A DNA stretch of 64,000 nucleotides from Hymenoscyphus infarciens (GCA_001414345.1 LLCB01000176.1:55647-119646), one strand, 5' to 3'; shown: positions 46,027-58,205, numbered from the stretch's first letter. Notes: generated by a model not told the origin, from the sequence alone. Translations and numbers: made by a program.

Positions 46027-49000
46027 TCACCAAGCATTAGCATCGTTATCAAACCGCACCAATTCCTTCCCCGCATCCTCCACATCCTTCTTAGCCTTCA
46101 TCCGCATATAGAAAATCGGACAATCCTTGCTACTACAAATAACCTCGCAATGCATACTTCCTTGACACCGCTGACACTGCGTCCAAAGCCGACTAAACCG
46201 CACCTCCAAGTCGGAAACCTTATTCAGAGTCTTCGTATACAGCTCCCCCACCCTCGGCGCACAATTGCTACATACCGCACCACCGCTTTCTTCCTTCCCG
46301 CTAAGTGGTTTCTTGCATCCCATGCAGGTAAAGGTCTTTTTTGCGAATTTCATGAGGCCGCCGAGAGTGGGTGCTGCGACGGAGATGGAGCGTGTGTGGT
46401 CTCCTGCGAGGAGGGAGTTGGCTTTTGTTTCTCCGAGGATGGGCTCGAAGATTCGACCGAGGGGTTTGGCGAGTTGGTTGTCGAGGTAGTATTTGGTGTC
46501 GATGGGGATGTTGTTTTCTAGGACATAGATGGGATCCTCGGAACGCTCGAAATTCTTGGCACCGGCTGAACCCTTGATGATCACGTATGCGACACGGTCT
46601 CCCATGGTGGGGGCTGAGCCAGCATCGCGTTTCTTCATTCGCTCGGCGAGTTCAACGTGTGCTTGTTTACCTGCGTAGTCGTCTTTTGATTTTGAAAGTG
46701 CTTTGGTGATGACTAGTTTTGACATGTCGATCTTGTTTTGCAGGAGGTCTGAGATGGTGTCTTTCACGTAACTGAATTCATGTTAGATATTGTACCCCAC
46801 ACTTTTGAGAGAAGAAACTTACTTTTGGGCACCTTGGACGTCCTGATCAATCAATATCATCCTCAGTACAGTCTCAATGACATTCTGGACCAGCCGACAA
46901 TTATCTCGTCGAACAGTCTCGATACCTTTGGTGTCCATCTTGTCGTATTTGTCGGGGTTGGTCCAGTAAAGGCCGGCGTATCGCTTCTTGTTGATGAGTA
47001 GATATGGAAAGTACACCTTCTCAAACTCCAACTTGATGGGCTTTTGGAACTTCTCCGATACGTATGCAGCAGCTTCTTCGCCCAACCTCATCGCGGTTGC
47101 CAAATCCTTCACTCCGAACTTTACCATAACGGAATCAGTATCTCCGTAAATGACTTGTGCATCGTGGGAATAGCCATTAGCTATTGTGTATTTGGCCTCC
47201 ACTTCGGCTTTTGTCTTTTCAATCATCTGTCTTCCATAACTCGTGGTACTACTTGCAATGGGCAGACACGGTAATTTACCAACGGTTGCACCAGTCAATC
47301 CATAAACACTGTTGGCACTAACCTTCAACGCAAGTTGACGACCGTTGAGCACAGCCTTCTTGAAAGGGTCTGTTTCAACTGCAAGTTCTCGCTTGGCTTG
47401 TTTTCTTGCAGTGAGGAGTTCCTCCAGAATTTGAGACAAAAGACCCTTCCTTCGTTTGGTGGTACAAAATTTATCTCCATTCGGCGTGACGATATAATCT
47501 TCGCCCTTTACTAATTTCAGGGTTTCAATGGCTGCGTTGTTGAGAAGAGTGGTGTAACAGAGGTTGTGGGCCTGGATAATACTAGGGTAAAGCGAAGCAA
47601 AATCGAGAGTGGCGATAGGTACATCATAATATCCTCTGGTGGGTTCGATAACTGTTGCGCCATCATATTGATCCTCCGTGGGATCGGTCTTGAGGTTCGG
47701 AATAACCAGTTTTTGCTCCCGAGCCTTTCGGAAAATTTGACTAACGAACTTGACTTGTTGTCCACGAGCTAGAAGATAATTAAACGGAACACCTGTGACT
47801 CTGGCCATTTCCGTATAGTTTTCAAGACATGAAAGTTTGTCCATCAATCGTTGGGGGAGATAAGCATCCTTCAAACAGTAGACCGCTAATCTTCGACGGG
47901 ATTCAGGGGTTCCATTGAAAAGTTCTGTAATCATGGTGTGATGCACATCTTCCTTTTGCTCCCCAAGAAACTGGGCACAAACAGAATTGAGTGTGTAACT
48001 TCGCAATTGATGATCTCTTTGGACAAGTTGAAGTAAATCAAGTTGTAGACGACCATCCGTGTTGGTTGCTTTTGTGTCGCGATTTCCCATCTGTTTGCTG
48101 GAAAAATTTGACGTTTTCGCTTCTGATCGTACATTTGGCAAACGAGTCCAATGATCAAAGTCCCTGACCTTGAGATGCTTTGCGCGATCCAAAAGGTATG
48201 GAAAATCGAAATTACAAATGTTGTATCCGATAATAATGTCGGGATCTACTTCCTCCAAGAAATCTCTCCATTTCGAGAGAAGTTTTTCTTCTCGCTCGAA
48301 CTCGAAAATTTGGGTATTGACAATTACGCTGGTGGTGTCCAAGCAAAATACATTCCGAACGAAAGGCTTTTTCTCTCCGTATCGGGTAACAACATTTGCG
48401 ATTTGGATGACAGGGTCCATATTAGGTTCCGGGAAAATGCCCTTGCGACCCGCGCATTCAATATCGAAGGAGAGGATTCTGAGAGGTGCCATCTTTGCCC
48501 ATTCTCCTTCTGGTTTGTGGGATATCAAGTCGCGGTAGGATATTTCGGCTTCGATTTGACAATTCGACTGGCGTTCGTTATGTGGAATCATTGTGTATGT
48601 TTTCGAAGGTGCCTCGACCCAGGACATTCCCGCAATCTATTAGCCATCAGCATAGTTCTTCACTTCCATCGGTGGTCGGATATACATCACAGTCTATCAT
48701 GAATCTCATCTCATATGCAACACTATCAAAGGTTTGAATATGTGCTCGGTCCCCATTCATGAACGGCTTGAACATCCCTTTCCAATTAGCACCACAACTC
48801 TCGATAATTCCTCGAACTTTGTTAATCATTTTGTGGTCTACAAGAGTGATCTTGATATATGCGAACTGTTGATTGCCTTTGAAATGGTATAAACTTTCTC
48901 GATTCAAGACTGTAACTGAGTGTATGGCTTGTTGATGTGAGCCAACTTGGGATTCGAGGTATGTCTTAAATCCATCGCAATCTTGTGGTTTGAAGCCTAT

Positions 49001-49501
49001 GGGGGCTTCGACGTAAAGGTAATGGAGGAAGTCGGTGACATGTAACATGACAGAATGGCCAGTCTAGATAGCTTGTTAAGCACGTTTATGCCAAAACGAT
49101 AGGGGAAAGCTTACCTCTGTCACACCAAACAGTTTGACCACTTGTTTTCCATGGAGGGTTCCCTCTTTAACTTCGATCTGCTGAAAGACCAAATTATCCG
49201 TCTGCGGTTTAAAATCTGTCAGACCTGGTCGCGCCCATTGTTGGTCTTTTTCCGAGTTATTCTTCCGCAGGCCCGCCATATCCTGTGTCATTTTCTCCAG
49301 CACTTCCGACTCGAAGTGACTGGGCTGGCTTGAGCCAATCTTCCCTTTTGGTCCATTCTGGGAGCTCTTGAATCGGTTTGCTGGTTCGGATATTGGTTCC
49401 AGCTTCCGCTTTTTGGCTGATGCCGGCGATGAGGCGATATTCTGTCGAGCATTGCTTGCTTCACCAAGGAATCGCTTTTGGGGGACTCTCGAAGGAGCCA
49501 T
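46027..49501 (-). CDS. POL3: DNA polymerase delta catalytic subunit
   Basis: Replicative lagging-strand polymerase with 3'-5' proofreading, nuclear. Exons: 49501-49115, 49063-48686, 48636-46823, 46771-46027. All junctions are in frame, giving 1107 aa, the normal length. The N-terminus is basic (AKKRKL, a likely nuclear signal). Proofreading domain: Exo I FDIECAG (Asp313, Glu315), Exo [14 protein letters not shown] (Asp399), Exo [12 protein letters not shown] (Asp512). Polymerase motifs: [10 protein letters not shown] (Asp600), [10 protein letters not shown] (about 692-701), C YGDTDS (Asp754, Asp756). The C-terminus carries CysA (CMGC...CSNC) and CysB (CQRC...CSSKDCP), the latter being the [4Fe-4S] site that binds the B subunit. 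All key residues are present, so the gene looks functional. An ACGCGAAA box lies about 145 bp upstream. Confidence 0.97.
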
Positions 49502-50927
49502 GATGTATGTTTTGGGGTTTAGGCGTTCGGAGGAGGGTGGGTTCGAGGGGGAATTGGAGGGGAGGAGTAAACACCAAACCAGCTACTGGTTGCTTGACCT
49601 TGGGATTTTTGGCGTTCTGATCGCGTCGCGCTTGATTGACCCTGACGCGAAATCAATCTAAAGTGCACGGATGTGTGGCTGTGCATCACGTGAGACTTTT
49701 GAAATGTGGCTGTTCTCATATATTTGTAAACATGATTCTGATCATGATCTGATGAGACTGCCAACGTATTCAACGTTTTCTTTGTGTCCGAGTTCCTCAT
49801 GAGCTGTTTGGTATTATTTAGACACAGGAGATACAAATGCTACCTACTGGCCTTGTATCTTGGCAGATGCCTAGTCAACCTTTCAATCTACCTTGTTCTT
49901 TTACGAAAGGAGTTGAAATTCAGTCAAGTTTGTTGGGTTTTGATTTACGAAGTAGTCATTGACTGAGTGCACGAGGCTACTCAAGGTTCATGCTGAGGTA
50001 TCCGTATAACTATGAAGACTAACCAGCCAGTATCTCCTCTTTATATCACTACCCATATACAGATATTTTGCCCGTATGAAAGCTTTGGGTTACTTTTCAG
50101 TGTTTGTTTTTTCCATTGGTAACAGTTGGAAGCAACCCGGCCAACCGAATTCTTACCCAGATCGGAATTCCAATGATGAAAATGCGGAGAAATGATACGT
50201 ATGCTAATAATAGAATAGAAAAGCACATCGTTGCTGGGCGTACGTATCAGGTATCGACAGGAGCCACAAAAGCATGCGAATCAACTCCACTGCCGAGCGG
50301 TTTTGACTCGATTTGACTCTGTTGTTCAGCTGAGTACGAGTATTGTATTGCGGCTTGTAGAAAACACATAGAAATCAGCAAAAAGGTCGAGTTTTACGGA
50401 GAGCTCTACAAGATGGGAAGGTTACTCTGAAACGTTCATGTATATTTTCTGGATTATTTCTCCATAATGCAGTTGCAGTTGCATAGACTGTATTTCGGCT
50501 TCATCACGGGCGAGTTGCCTCTGTGGGTGAAAGAAGCAGACGCTGAAACCCAGTGGCTTTGCTTTGTCACTGCACTGCACCGCCTCCCCTGGTGACGTTC
50601 AGCAGGCCAACCATGCCACCACATTCATGAGACAACAACACTCAAAAGAATCCTCGTACTTCTCTTCTATCGCTCCAGCTCTGTTGGCTTCCGTGATACA
50701 AAGTCTTCCACCTTCGTTATTCAAATTTGCGTTCATCCCGAACAATATTTCCACCTCTCCCGCCCGGGACCTCTGATCCTTGAAACCCCTTCTGCACCTC
50801 ACCTGCGCAGCCAACCATATCAACTCTGTGCGAGCAGCAGCATAACAAGAGGCAACGCCCTCTTCTATTCATCCAGAAACACCAACACCAACACTAGTCT
50901 CCTTTCATCGCCATCTATACATCCAAC
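49502..50927. other. Divergent intergenic region between POL3 and the rhomboid gene
   Basis: 1.4 kb between two divergently transcribed genes, holding both promoters. CT-rich and CA-rich stretches at 50,820-50,925 look like the rhomboid leader. I see no gene in it. Confidence 0.6.
49645..49652 (+). promoter_or_regulatory. Candidate MBF/E2F-type box upstream of POL3
   Basis: ACGCGAAA, within a short GCG-rich stretch (from about 49,620), 144-151 bp upstream of the POL3 start codon on the opposite strand. Such boxes drive G1/S expression of DNA-replication genes in fungi. Function here is inferred from sequence and position only. Confidence 0.4.
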
Positions 50928-52730
50928 ATGGCCGCCAACGATTATTACAATCCCTCGTCGAGTAACGATCATTCCCAGCTTCCTCACCCATATCCCCAGC
51001 AAACTCCATCACCATTTCCTCCCTCATACGCTTCGCAGCCACCCTCGCGGACCCAATCAACAAAACCACACACAGAGCCCTCACCCGTCTCACCCTTCGA
51101 AGCACCCTTTGACGATCATGTATACCCCATGGGGCAATCTACACAGAGATTCGACAGTCACAGCACGATAGGAGGTGATTCGGCCTATTATGGACAAGGT
51201 GGTGGTGGACGACAGCAATCAAATCCATCTTTTCGCGACGATATCCCATTGCAAAATCAGAAACCGGCAGTACCCTCAAAGGCAGGTACCGACCATGTCT
51301 ACGATACAGATCATGTATATGATGTAGGGGATCCAAACGGCCCGCCGCCTCGCAGAAACACGAACTCGCTCGAAGAAGGCACCCGCGGGAGCCGATTTGG
51401 TCTCCTCAAGAAGAAGAAGATAGCATTCGTAACCTACCTTTTCACTCTCATTCAGGTGGTAGTTTTTATTGTCGAAATTGTTCGGAATGGTAAGTTGCAA
51501 ACGCCTCGTACGCATCGGTTCTCGATACTAACATGATTATAGCACAACTCACCGGTTCACCCATCATGATCAAACCATCAGTAAACCCCATGATTGGACC
51601 ATCCCCCTATGTCACCATTAATATGGGAGCGAGATACCCATTATGCATGCATAATGTTCTAGGACTGCAGAACGCTGCAGAAGAAATTCACTTCCCGTGT
51701 CCGGATACTGTAGAGGCAACAGGAGTATCGCGCGGAGTGTCAACAACAGCTGGAGAAACGTGCAATCTGCAGCAACTTTGTGGGCTGGGATTCAAAACAG
51801 AATGGATACCACCAGTTGGCCAGGGTGCTGATCCGACCCCAGCCCCAAATCAGTGGTTTCGATTTATTACTCCCATATTCCTACACGCCGGAATTATTCA
51901 TATCGGGTTCAACATGCTACTCCAGATGACTCTCGGTCGAGAAATGGAAATCATGATAGGTCCTATCCGGTATTTCTTGGTTTACATGGCCAGCGGAATT
52001 TTTGGTTTCGTTCTAGGTGGAAATTTCGCAGGACCCATGTTACCCTCAACCGGTGCATCAGGAGCCCTCTTTGGTATTTTGGCTTTGACACTCCTCGATT
52101 TACTCTATCACTGGCAGGAGCGTGTTGGTCCTTGGAAGGACTTGGCTTTTATCATGCTCGATGTTGTGATTTCTTTTGCTCTTGGTCTGCTCCCCGGACT
52201 GGACAACTTCTCCCATATCGGTGGCTTTTTTATGGGCCTCACATTGGGCATTTGCATCCTACGATCTCCTGCTGCGTTGCAGAAGCGCCTCGGCCAAGAT
52301 CCTCCGTATAAGCCAGTTTCCCAGAGCAAGAGCGATGATCATCTCAATTCGGGAACTATGAAGTTTGCCAAAGCACCTGTTGGATTTTTCAAAGGTCGAA
52401 AGCCTGCGTGGTGGGCGTGGTGGCTTGTTCGAGTTGCAGCTTTGGTCTTTGTTTTGGTTGTCTTCATTCTTCTAATGGACAATTTCTACAAGACTACCGA
52501 CAAAAGATCAACCTGTAGCTGGTGTCACTATTTCACTTGTATTGTAAGTTTTGCTCCTCTCCAGTGTTTTTTTACTCTTTTACTGATACAATTAGAATGT
52601 CAATGGTTGGTGTGAAATTGGAAACTTGAACACCACAACCACAACCTCGAAAACGCCTATCGTTAACACCTCGTCAAGTAACCAGGGTAGAAGCTTGCTG
52701 GAACTTGGGATGGCCACATTGGTCTATTGA
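50928..52730 (+). CDS. Rhomboid-family intramembrane serine protease
   Basis: Exons 50928-51489, 51543-52543 and 52596-52730, all in frame with GT-AG introns, about 565 aa. The first 155 residues are Pro/Ser/Gln-rich and probably cytosolic and disordered; they are followed by the basic run LLKKKKIAFVTYLF and the first membrane helix. A luminal loop with several Cys follows. The core has FLHAGIIHIGFN (the H-x3-N pair), then GASGALFG with the nucleophile at Ser360, then FSHIGGF with the catalytic His412. Both catalytic residues are present, so it should be an active protease. The last helix (ALVFVLVVFILLM) is followed by a Cys-rich luminal tail in exon 3. The layout matches fungal Golgi/ER rhomboids; the substrate is unknown. 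Confidence 0.9.
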
Positions 52731-53737
52731 TGACTAGGGATATTTGTCTTGGGCATCGATTATTGCCTTTGAAAATGGGATTTGCATAGCGATGGAGTCA
52801 TACAACAAGATATCTACGAGACATGCCGATGCTGCTCGGAAGTTGCGGGGACATAATATTATACCCTTTAATGATATATGGAAATTTTTGTCAACTTGTG
52901 GCCTGACTGAACTTGAGGTTGATCATGATACAATAGAGCGAGAAATGACGTGAATGAGCAAGTTCAATGTCGATGGGAATTAAGTTAAGCATGGACATGT
53001 CTTGATTTTAGAGGAAAAGCACTTCTGGAAGCTCCTTCAACCTGGCGTGTTACGGGGGAACAAAACATTGAGTAAGCTTTCTCCCCTAGTAAGCCACTGC
53101 AAACTGAGTAACTCAACCTTCAAACTAGAGGCTAAGAAGAAGAAGAAAAACACTAGTAAGCTACCAAACATCTAGTGAACCAACATAGTTCTTAGCTCTC
53201 AAACATATAATCAAGTAAGTTGTTAAAGATTGAAACTTGGGAGAGAGCGAAAATCATTTCCTTTGCTTTTTATATAATTAACTTACTAAATATCCTTAAA
53301 GAAAAAAAGAAAGAAAAAAGAACAAAGTTTCATCTAATCTCTATTCGTTGGGCTAACATATTCTAGGACACTTTCAAAAAAAGCGATATATGACAACACC
53401 ACCTATAGACGCACTATACAGACGACATTCAATTGATTTTGACTTTCATCTCATCTTTCGAGTTATTTGAAAGTGAAACTTGAATTTGATTTAGATCTTT
53501 GAGATAGGGGGAAACACAATGTGTAATAAACGCTTTTACTTCTGGTATTTACTAGATTTATATGGGGAGTTCTGTCGGCAGAACCTCGGTTAACCAGCCT
53601 TCTTTTGAAGAAAAAAGGCTCCCAGCCTCGCGCTAAACTCCTCCCCCAAATAATTTTCTGCGAACCCACCTAAGCTTCCTCCCTAGTCCAACACCACCGC
53701 GCAACACCGCAGCTCACCCCGCTCAATCGCATTCACA
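52731..53737. other. Intergenic region between rhomboid and nucleolar-protein genes
   Basis: Contains the rhomboid 3' end and the next promoter. The 69-codon ORF at 52744-52953 lies where a 3' UTR is expected and has no domain. Purine-rich AAGAAGAAG stretches occur near 53,130 and 53,300. Confidence 0.5.
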
Positions 53738-55074
53738 ATGGGTAAAGTCAAATCCAAAACCTCGTCGCTCGACCGCGCAAAGCGCACCGCCGCCAAAACC
53801 GCAATCAAAGCCGCCAAACTCGCCGCGCGCGAAGCCGCCCTCCCACCGGGAACCGCTCCCAAGCTTCGCCATAAGGACATCAAGAAGGCGCGTCTGGCCG
53901 CGACACCGGCGATTAAGTATGAGGATTTGGTTATTACTACGGCGCCGCAGCGGGCGAAGGAGGCGCTAAGCCATGTTAAGTGGACGGCGCTTTTTAAGAA
54001 GCATTTGGGGGTTTTGGAGAGTCATGTTAAGGCTTTGGATCGGGTGGCGCAAAATTTGAAGAGTTATATGAGTGGACTGCCGGTTGAGGAGAGGATTAAG
54101 TGGGAGAAGGGGGAGGAGGGGAATTGGGGGAAGATTTGTGGGTTGTTGGATAGGGCGAGGGATACGCTTTGTAATGCTAGGGAGGCTTCGCAGGGTTTGG
54201 TAAGTTTGATGCGATGAGGCGCGGGGTATGTGAGGGTGTTTGCTGATTTTGGTTTTTGCAGGTCGCACCACAATACCTACGAGACAAGAAGGGTCTAGGA
54301 GTTACGGGCATCAACTACGTTCCCCTGCTACCTCAAGTCGAAGCTCTAAAGGCGGGTCTTACAGTAGACAAGGAGGACAACGGTGCCACTGCTTTGGGAG
54401 CCACGGCCAAGAAGGCGGAACCAGTCGATAGCGATGGCGATAGCGAGATGGAGGACGCACCAGAAATCGATTCCGACTCGGACTCGGACTCCTCATCTAG
54501 CGACAGCGAAGATGAAGACGACTCCACATCCAAGAAGAAGGGCGAAGAGAAAACCACCAAACCCGTCGCAGAGGTCGAACCAAACCCATACTTCGTCGTC
54601 GACACCGAACCTACACCCGTAAACCTCCCCAGCACCTCCGTCCTCCCCACCAAGAAAGGCAAGAAACGCGCAAAGGACGAGGAACCCTCCGAGAAAAAGG
54701 TGAAGAAAGTCAAGAAGTCCCAAGCTATTGAAATCACATCAGAACCCAAGGAGATCAAGCGCAAAGAACAATCCCCTGAAATTGAGCCTAGGAAATCTAA
54801 GAAGGCAAAAATCGTAGCTGACGAAGCTGAGACAAAGGAAGTAGACTTCCACGCCCTCCAAGCACAACTCCAAGCTGAAGTCGATGTCGGTGAGGCAACC
54901 AAGGAAGTCGAGGCTTTAGGTGAAAGTAAGGAGGCGAAGAAGGAGAGGAAGCGTAGACGCAGCTCGGATGGGTTGAGTCATCAGGAAGGGAAGAAGCATA
55001 AGAAGGATAAATCGGAGAGTAGGAAGCGGAAGGCGGAGGATGAGGAGGAGGGAGGGAAGAAGAGGAAAGCTTAG
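53738..55074 (+). CDS. Lys-rich, acidic-tract protein, probably nucleolar
   Basis: Exons 53738-54199 and 54262-55074, joined in frame, 424 aa. The N-terminal 50 residues are Ala/Lys-rich and basic (RAKRTAAKTAIKAAKLAARE). Residues about 55-190 look folded and helical. Then comes an acidic serine tract (SDSDSDSSSSDSEDEDD), and the last 170 residues are lysine-rich with several nuclear signals (KKGKKRAK, KERKRRRS, KKRKA at the C-terminus). Alternating acidic-Ser and basic tracts are typical of nucleolar ribosome-biogenesis and Nopp140/SRP40-like proteins, but I do not recognise the ordered domain and give no symbol. Codon use shifts from GC-rich to more AT-rich and back within exon 1. Confidence 0.8.
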
Positions 55075-56265
55075 ATGGGTGCGAGGGGTTGATGTTATGA
55101 TGTGCATATGGGTTTATAGTGGGTTGCGACGATACCATGTCCTTTTTTTCTTCTTCTGAGATTTGTTTGCTTCCCCTCTGTGCTTGTTGGGTTTCTTTCG
55201 CTGGGCTGGTTGGCTGGTTTGGTTGCTCTTCACAATCCTGGTGTCTAAAAATATTTGAGGGGAACATTATGAATGGGAGATTGTTTGATTTTAAGTTGCG
55301 ATTTTCTAAAGTTCCTTTCTTGAGTATGCTATGCAAGTCTCGGCGTGCCTTGGTATATAATCAGAGATATTGTCTGGTGCCATCTCTGCGGCGTATCAAG
55401 TAAGATGCCTAGATTTCTTCGTACACACCAAGGCATCTAGGTGATTTCAAACGCTCCGTATTTTAAGACCCCTCCCCCTTCCCCCTAAGAGGACATTCCC
55501 CCTTCCTGAAATCAATAAAGTTTAGCTTGCGAGTCTACGATTAAAGGGAAAAGCTCTCGGGATGGGGCTAGAGCTGAGGCACGGGCTAGTGTTTCTCGGC
55601 TTCTCGGCTTCTAGGTCATGTCTTTGGCTCGAACCCAAACTTTGCCTGTGGTTCTTCGGCTTGATTCTTCAGCTCAATTTACTCTTCAAACATAGCACCC
55701 CTCACCCCAACTTTGATCTTCTCCTCTCCTACAAAATATCTTCTCACCTTCTACATAGATAGGTAGCTTCACAAAACACCAATTTCCCAATTTTTTATCC
55801 CGGGACTTTTTCATCTGTGAACATGACAACCTAACCTGTTCAAGGTATAACAGCGACTACATACACACGTGTGATTTCCATCTCTACGTCAACGTATATT
55901 CGTAACCCTCGGAAAGATGATACTTACTATATCCCCTGGCGAAAGAAAATAAAACGTCTCCGTTGTGAGAAGTTCCTTGCATTTGATGTTACTTATTAGA
56001 GGTCTAAGAATTAATACCCTTTTTTGGTATATAATCTATGGCCTTGGTCTGCTTCTTATATTTGTATGTTCTATCACTTTCTAAGCTATAAGTATAACTA
56101 AGAGACTACCTTTCCTTATTCATCCGGTCGCGACTAAAGTTGCTAAGGTACTCTGGACTGGGATTGGAACTATATTGTCCGTTGTGACTTTATAGCTTCT
56201 CATTGGTCTGCTGTCTATTTTGATAAAGCGGAAGATTAGTATCAGTGGTAACCTATCGTAGGCAT

Positions 56266-56314
56266 GTATAGTGTCCCTGTCAGCTTTCGTACGGAACACT
56301 ATACGAAAGCTGAC
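56266..56314. repeat. Two overlapping, competing stem-loops
   Basis: Stem 1: GTCAGCTTTCGTA (56279-56291) pairs perfectly with TACGAAAGCTGAC (56302-56314), loop of 10. Stem 2: GTATAGTGT (56266-56274) pairs perfectly with ACACTATAC (56296-56304). Bases 56302-56304 belong to both, and stem 2 would enclose half of stem 1, so only one can form fully. Confidence 0.7.
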
Positions 56315-56484
56315 TTGAAACAAAGTCATCTCATGGTGGTGGAATCTCGAGGGCCTAGCACGACCGAGACTGCAGACTTGGTGCCAACCCTCTTTGAGCT
56401 AGATTTTCCAGGATGGTCAGATGGATCGGTTTCGTAGATTAGATGTTTCTTCGGCTTCTTAAAAGATGAACTTGAAAAAAGGTA

Positions 56485-56579
56485 CTACCCCCCCCCCCCT
56501 TAACTGTCTGTAGACGCTCAGATATTTTCACTGCCAAGCTACCCTTACACATGACAGACAGTTAAAGGAGGGGGGATAG
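56485..56579. mobile_element. 95-bp Stowaway-like MITE
   Basis: Inverted ends of about 29 bp: the left starts CTACCCCCCCC and reaches AACTGTCTGT; the right end read inward starts CTATCCCCCCTCC and reaches the same AACTGTCTGT. TA dinucleotides flank it (56483-56484, 56580-56581), as for Tc1/mariner-derived elements. Only about 35 bp separates the arms, so single-stranded it would be a hairpin. Confidence 0.6.
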
Positions 56580-56943
56580 TAGAGGAGAGGCGGGGGTAAG
56601 AGTAGGTATATGTTTACCTTTCGCGTATTTTACACCTTTTCTCGTGTCATAAAACCTCAATAACGTAGCTTTTTCGCTACTTACTTAAAAGAACCTATTT
56701 TTCTCAATTCAAGTCCAGCTAAATATCTCTGCTGTTCTGACTTGAAAACGCCAAAATTGGAAATTTCAAAGTCGAATCAACACCTTCAAATACTTTCAAC
56801 AATACTTATTTGACAAAGATTACTCCAAGAGCTTCAAGAAGTCCGGTTCCACAATCTACTAAAACAACGCAGGTCCATAAGATCAACACGGCTAATTTAT
56901 TTTCCCTCCACCGAAACCAAAACCATCAATAAAAGTTACTCGA

Positions 56944-58205
56944 TTATTTCTCACCCTTACCACCATCAACAAAACCACCTTGGCCGCCTAATTTTGAACC
57001 CGGCTTTTGGCCATTGGGATTAGGTCTGGGTTCCTTCGGCTTAGCGACGGCCGGGATACTTTCATCGCTACTCGAAATGACATTACGAGCGACCAAAGTC
57101 CCAGTTGAAGAGGGGTCGTTCCGAGTATTCCGAAGCCGGGAGTTATCATAGTTTACGTTTGAGGGGTGACGGCTGGGATTTTGAGGAGGAATAGGAAGTC
57201 CTGAAGAGAATGTCGTTGTAGAGGGGGGGCCTTCTCCACTCCCTCTTCCTCTTCCTCTTCCTCTTCCTCTTCCTCTTCCTCTTCCTCTTCCTCTTCCTCT
57301 TCCTCTTCCTCTTCCTCTTCCTCTTCCTCTTCCTCTTCCTCTTCCTCTTCCTCTTCCTCTTCCTCTTCCTCTTCCTCTTCCTCTTCCTCTTCCTCTTCCT
57401 CTTCCTCTTCCTCTTCCTCTTCCTCTTCCACTTCCACTTCCACTTCCACTTCCACTTCCACTTCCACTTCCACTCCCACTCCCCCTTCCTCTTGCACCTC
57501 GCTCTCCTCCTCTTCCGGCACTCCCTCCTCTACCTCCACTCCCTCCGCGAGCCCCACCACTACTACTAATACCTGGTGGACGTGTCAAAGTGCAATTCCT
57601 TTCAAGTCCCCCTTGTCTACAGTTCATACACGCTCCATGCCAAAGCGCGGTTCCGTCTTCATCCTTCGCAGTGATACAATAGGGGAAAGGTCCCTCCCGG
57701 CAACAAAGGTTGGTACATGAATACTGTTCCACATCCCCATAGATATATCCCACACAAGCATCCATGTTTCGCCTCCTATTGGCAATGGTCAAATCATCGA
57801 TAACGCCGTCGTTTCCGGCTTTTATTCGTAAAGCTCTTTTTGGATCCAAGGTCAAGCTGCCGACAAGAGCCCGGGCTTCTGAACTGCCGGCCAATCTTTC
57901 GCTTTCTATCATACCACGGGATTGTCTTCTCCCGGTTGTCTGGAGTGTTGCTTGTTAATTCTCCCTATGTCCTTAAATGAGTATCTTACCTCAAAACTGT
58001 TATATCAGAAACATACTTGGTATGTTGTCTGCCATGTTGGTGTCCAATCGCTTGGAATGGTGGTTGATTGCCACCCTTCTGGCCAGTCTTTTGAATCATC
58101 AGTTCCCAAAGCTCGGTCTACTGCTACATAAGAGGGAAATGAATGGAAAGCTGGCTGTCGAGCGGCTGGTCGCTGGGTGGGGGAAACATGGGGCGAATTG
58201 GACAT
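56944..58205 (-). CDS. DUF3716-like Cys-rich protein with a very long Gly-Arg repeat
   Basis: Last two exons: 58205-58017 and 57939-56944, joined in frame by a GTATGT...CAG intron. About 394 aa if translation starts at the Met at 58205 (MSNSPHVSP). The frame stays open upstream to about 58,400 without an ATG, so an earlier exon may exist. The Cys-rich module (YSCTNLCCREGPFPYC ... ACMNCRQGG ... NC, about residues 120-180 from 58205) resembles DUF3716, a fungal domain of unknown function common in Sclerotinia relatives. It is followed by a Gly/Ser/Arg-rich linker, a (Gly-Ser)n run and about 30 Gly-Arg pairs encoded by an AAGAGG hexanucleotide array. RG repeats bind RNA and are arginine-methylated in other proteins; here that is inference. 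The same array in another frame gives a poly-Glu ORF, which I regard as spurious. Confidence 0.6.
57242..57470. repeat. Hexanucleotide minisatellite (CCTCTT)n then (CCACTT)n inside the DUF3716-like gene
   Basis: About 31 units of CCTCTT to about 57,428, then about 8 units of CCACTT. On the coding (minus) strand these are GGA-AGA (Gly-Arg) and GGA-AGT (Gly-Ser) codon pairs. Because the unit is a multiple of three, gain or loss of units keeps the frame. Confidence 0.95.

Larger units (their letters stand above)
55075..56943. other. Intergenic stretch with a hairpin and a tiny MITE
   Basis: 1.9 kb without a supportable gene. Two structured spots (56,266-56,314 and 56,485-56,579) are described separately. 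A gene ending here on either strand is not evident. Confidence 0.5.

Noticed and set aside
45895..46521. 208-codon plus-strand ORF
   Set aside because: Mostly antisense to the last POL3 exon (Cys-rich domain); no domain of its own.
54333..54902. 189-codon Ser-rich minus-strand ORF
   Set aside because: Antisense to the Lys/Glu-rich exon of the nucleolar-like gene; Ser/Phe richness is the complement of that codon bias.
57153..57560. ORF with about 100 consecutive Glu
   Set aside because: It is the hexanucleotide array read in a different frame. The Gly-Arg frame continues through a Cys-rich module and splices to an upstream exon, so that one is kept.
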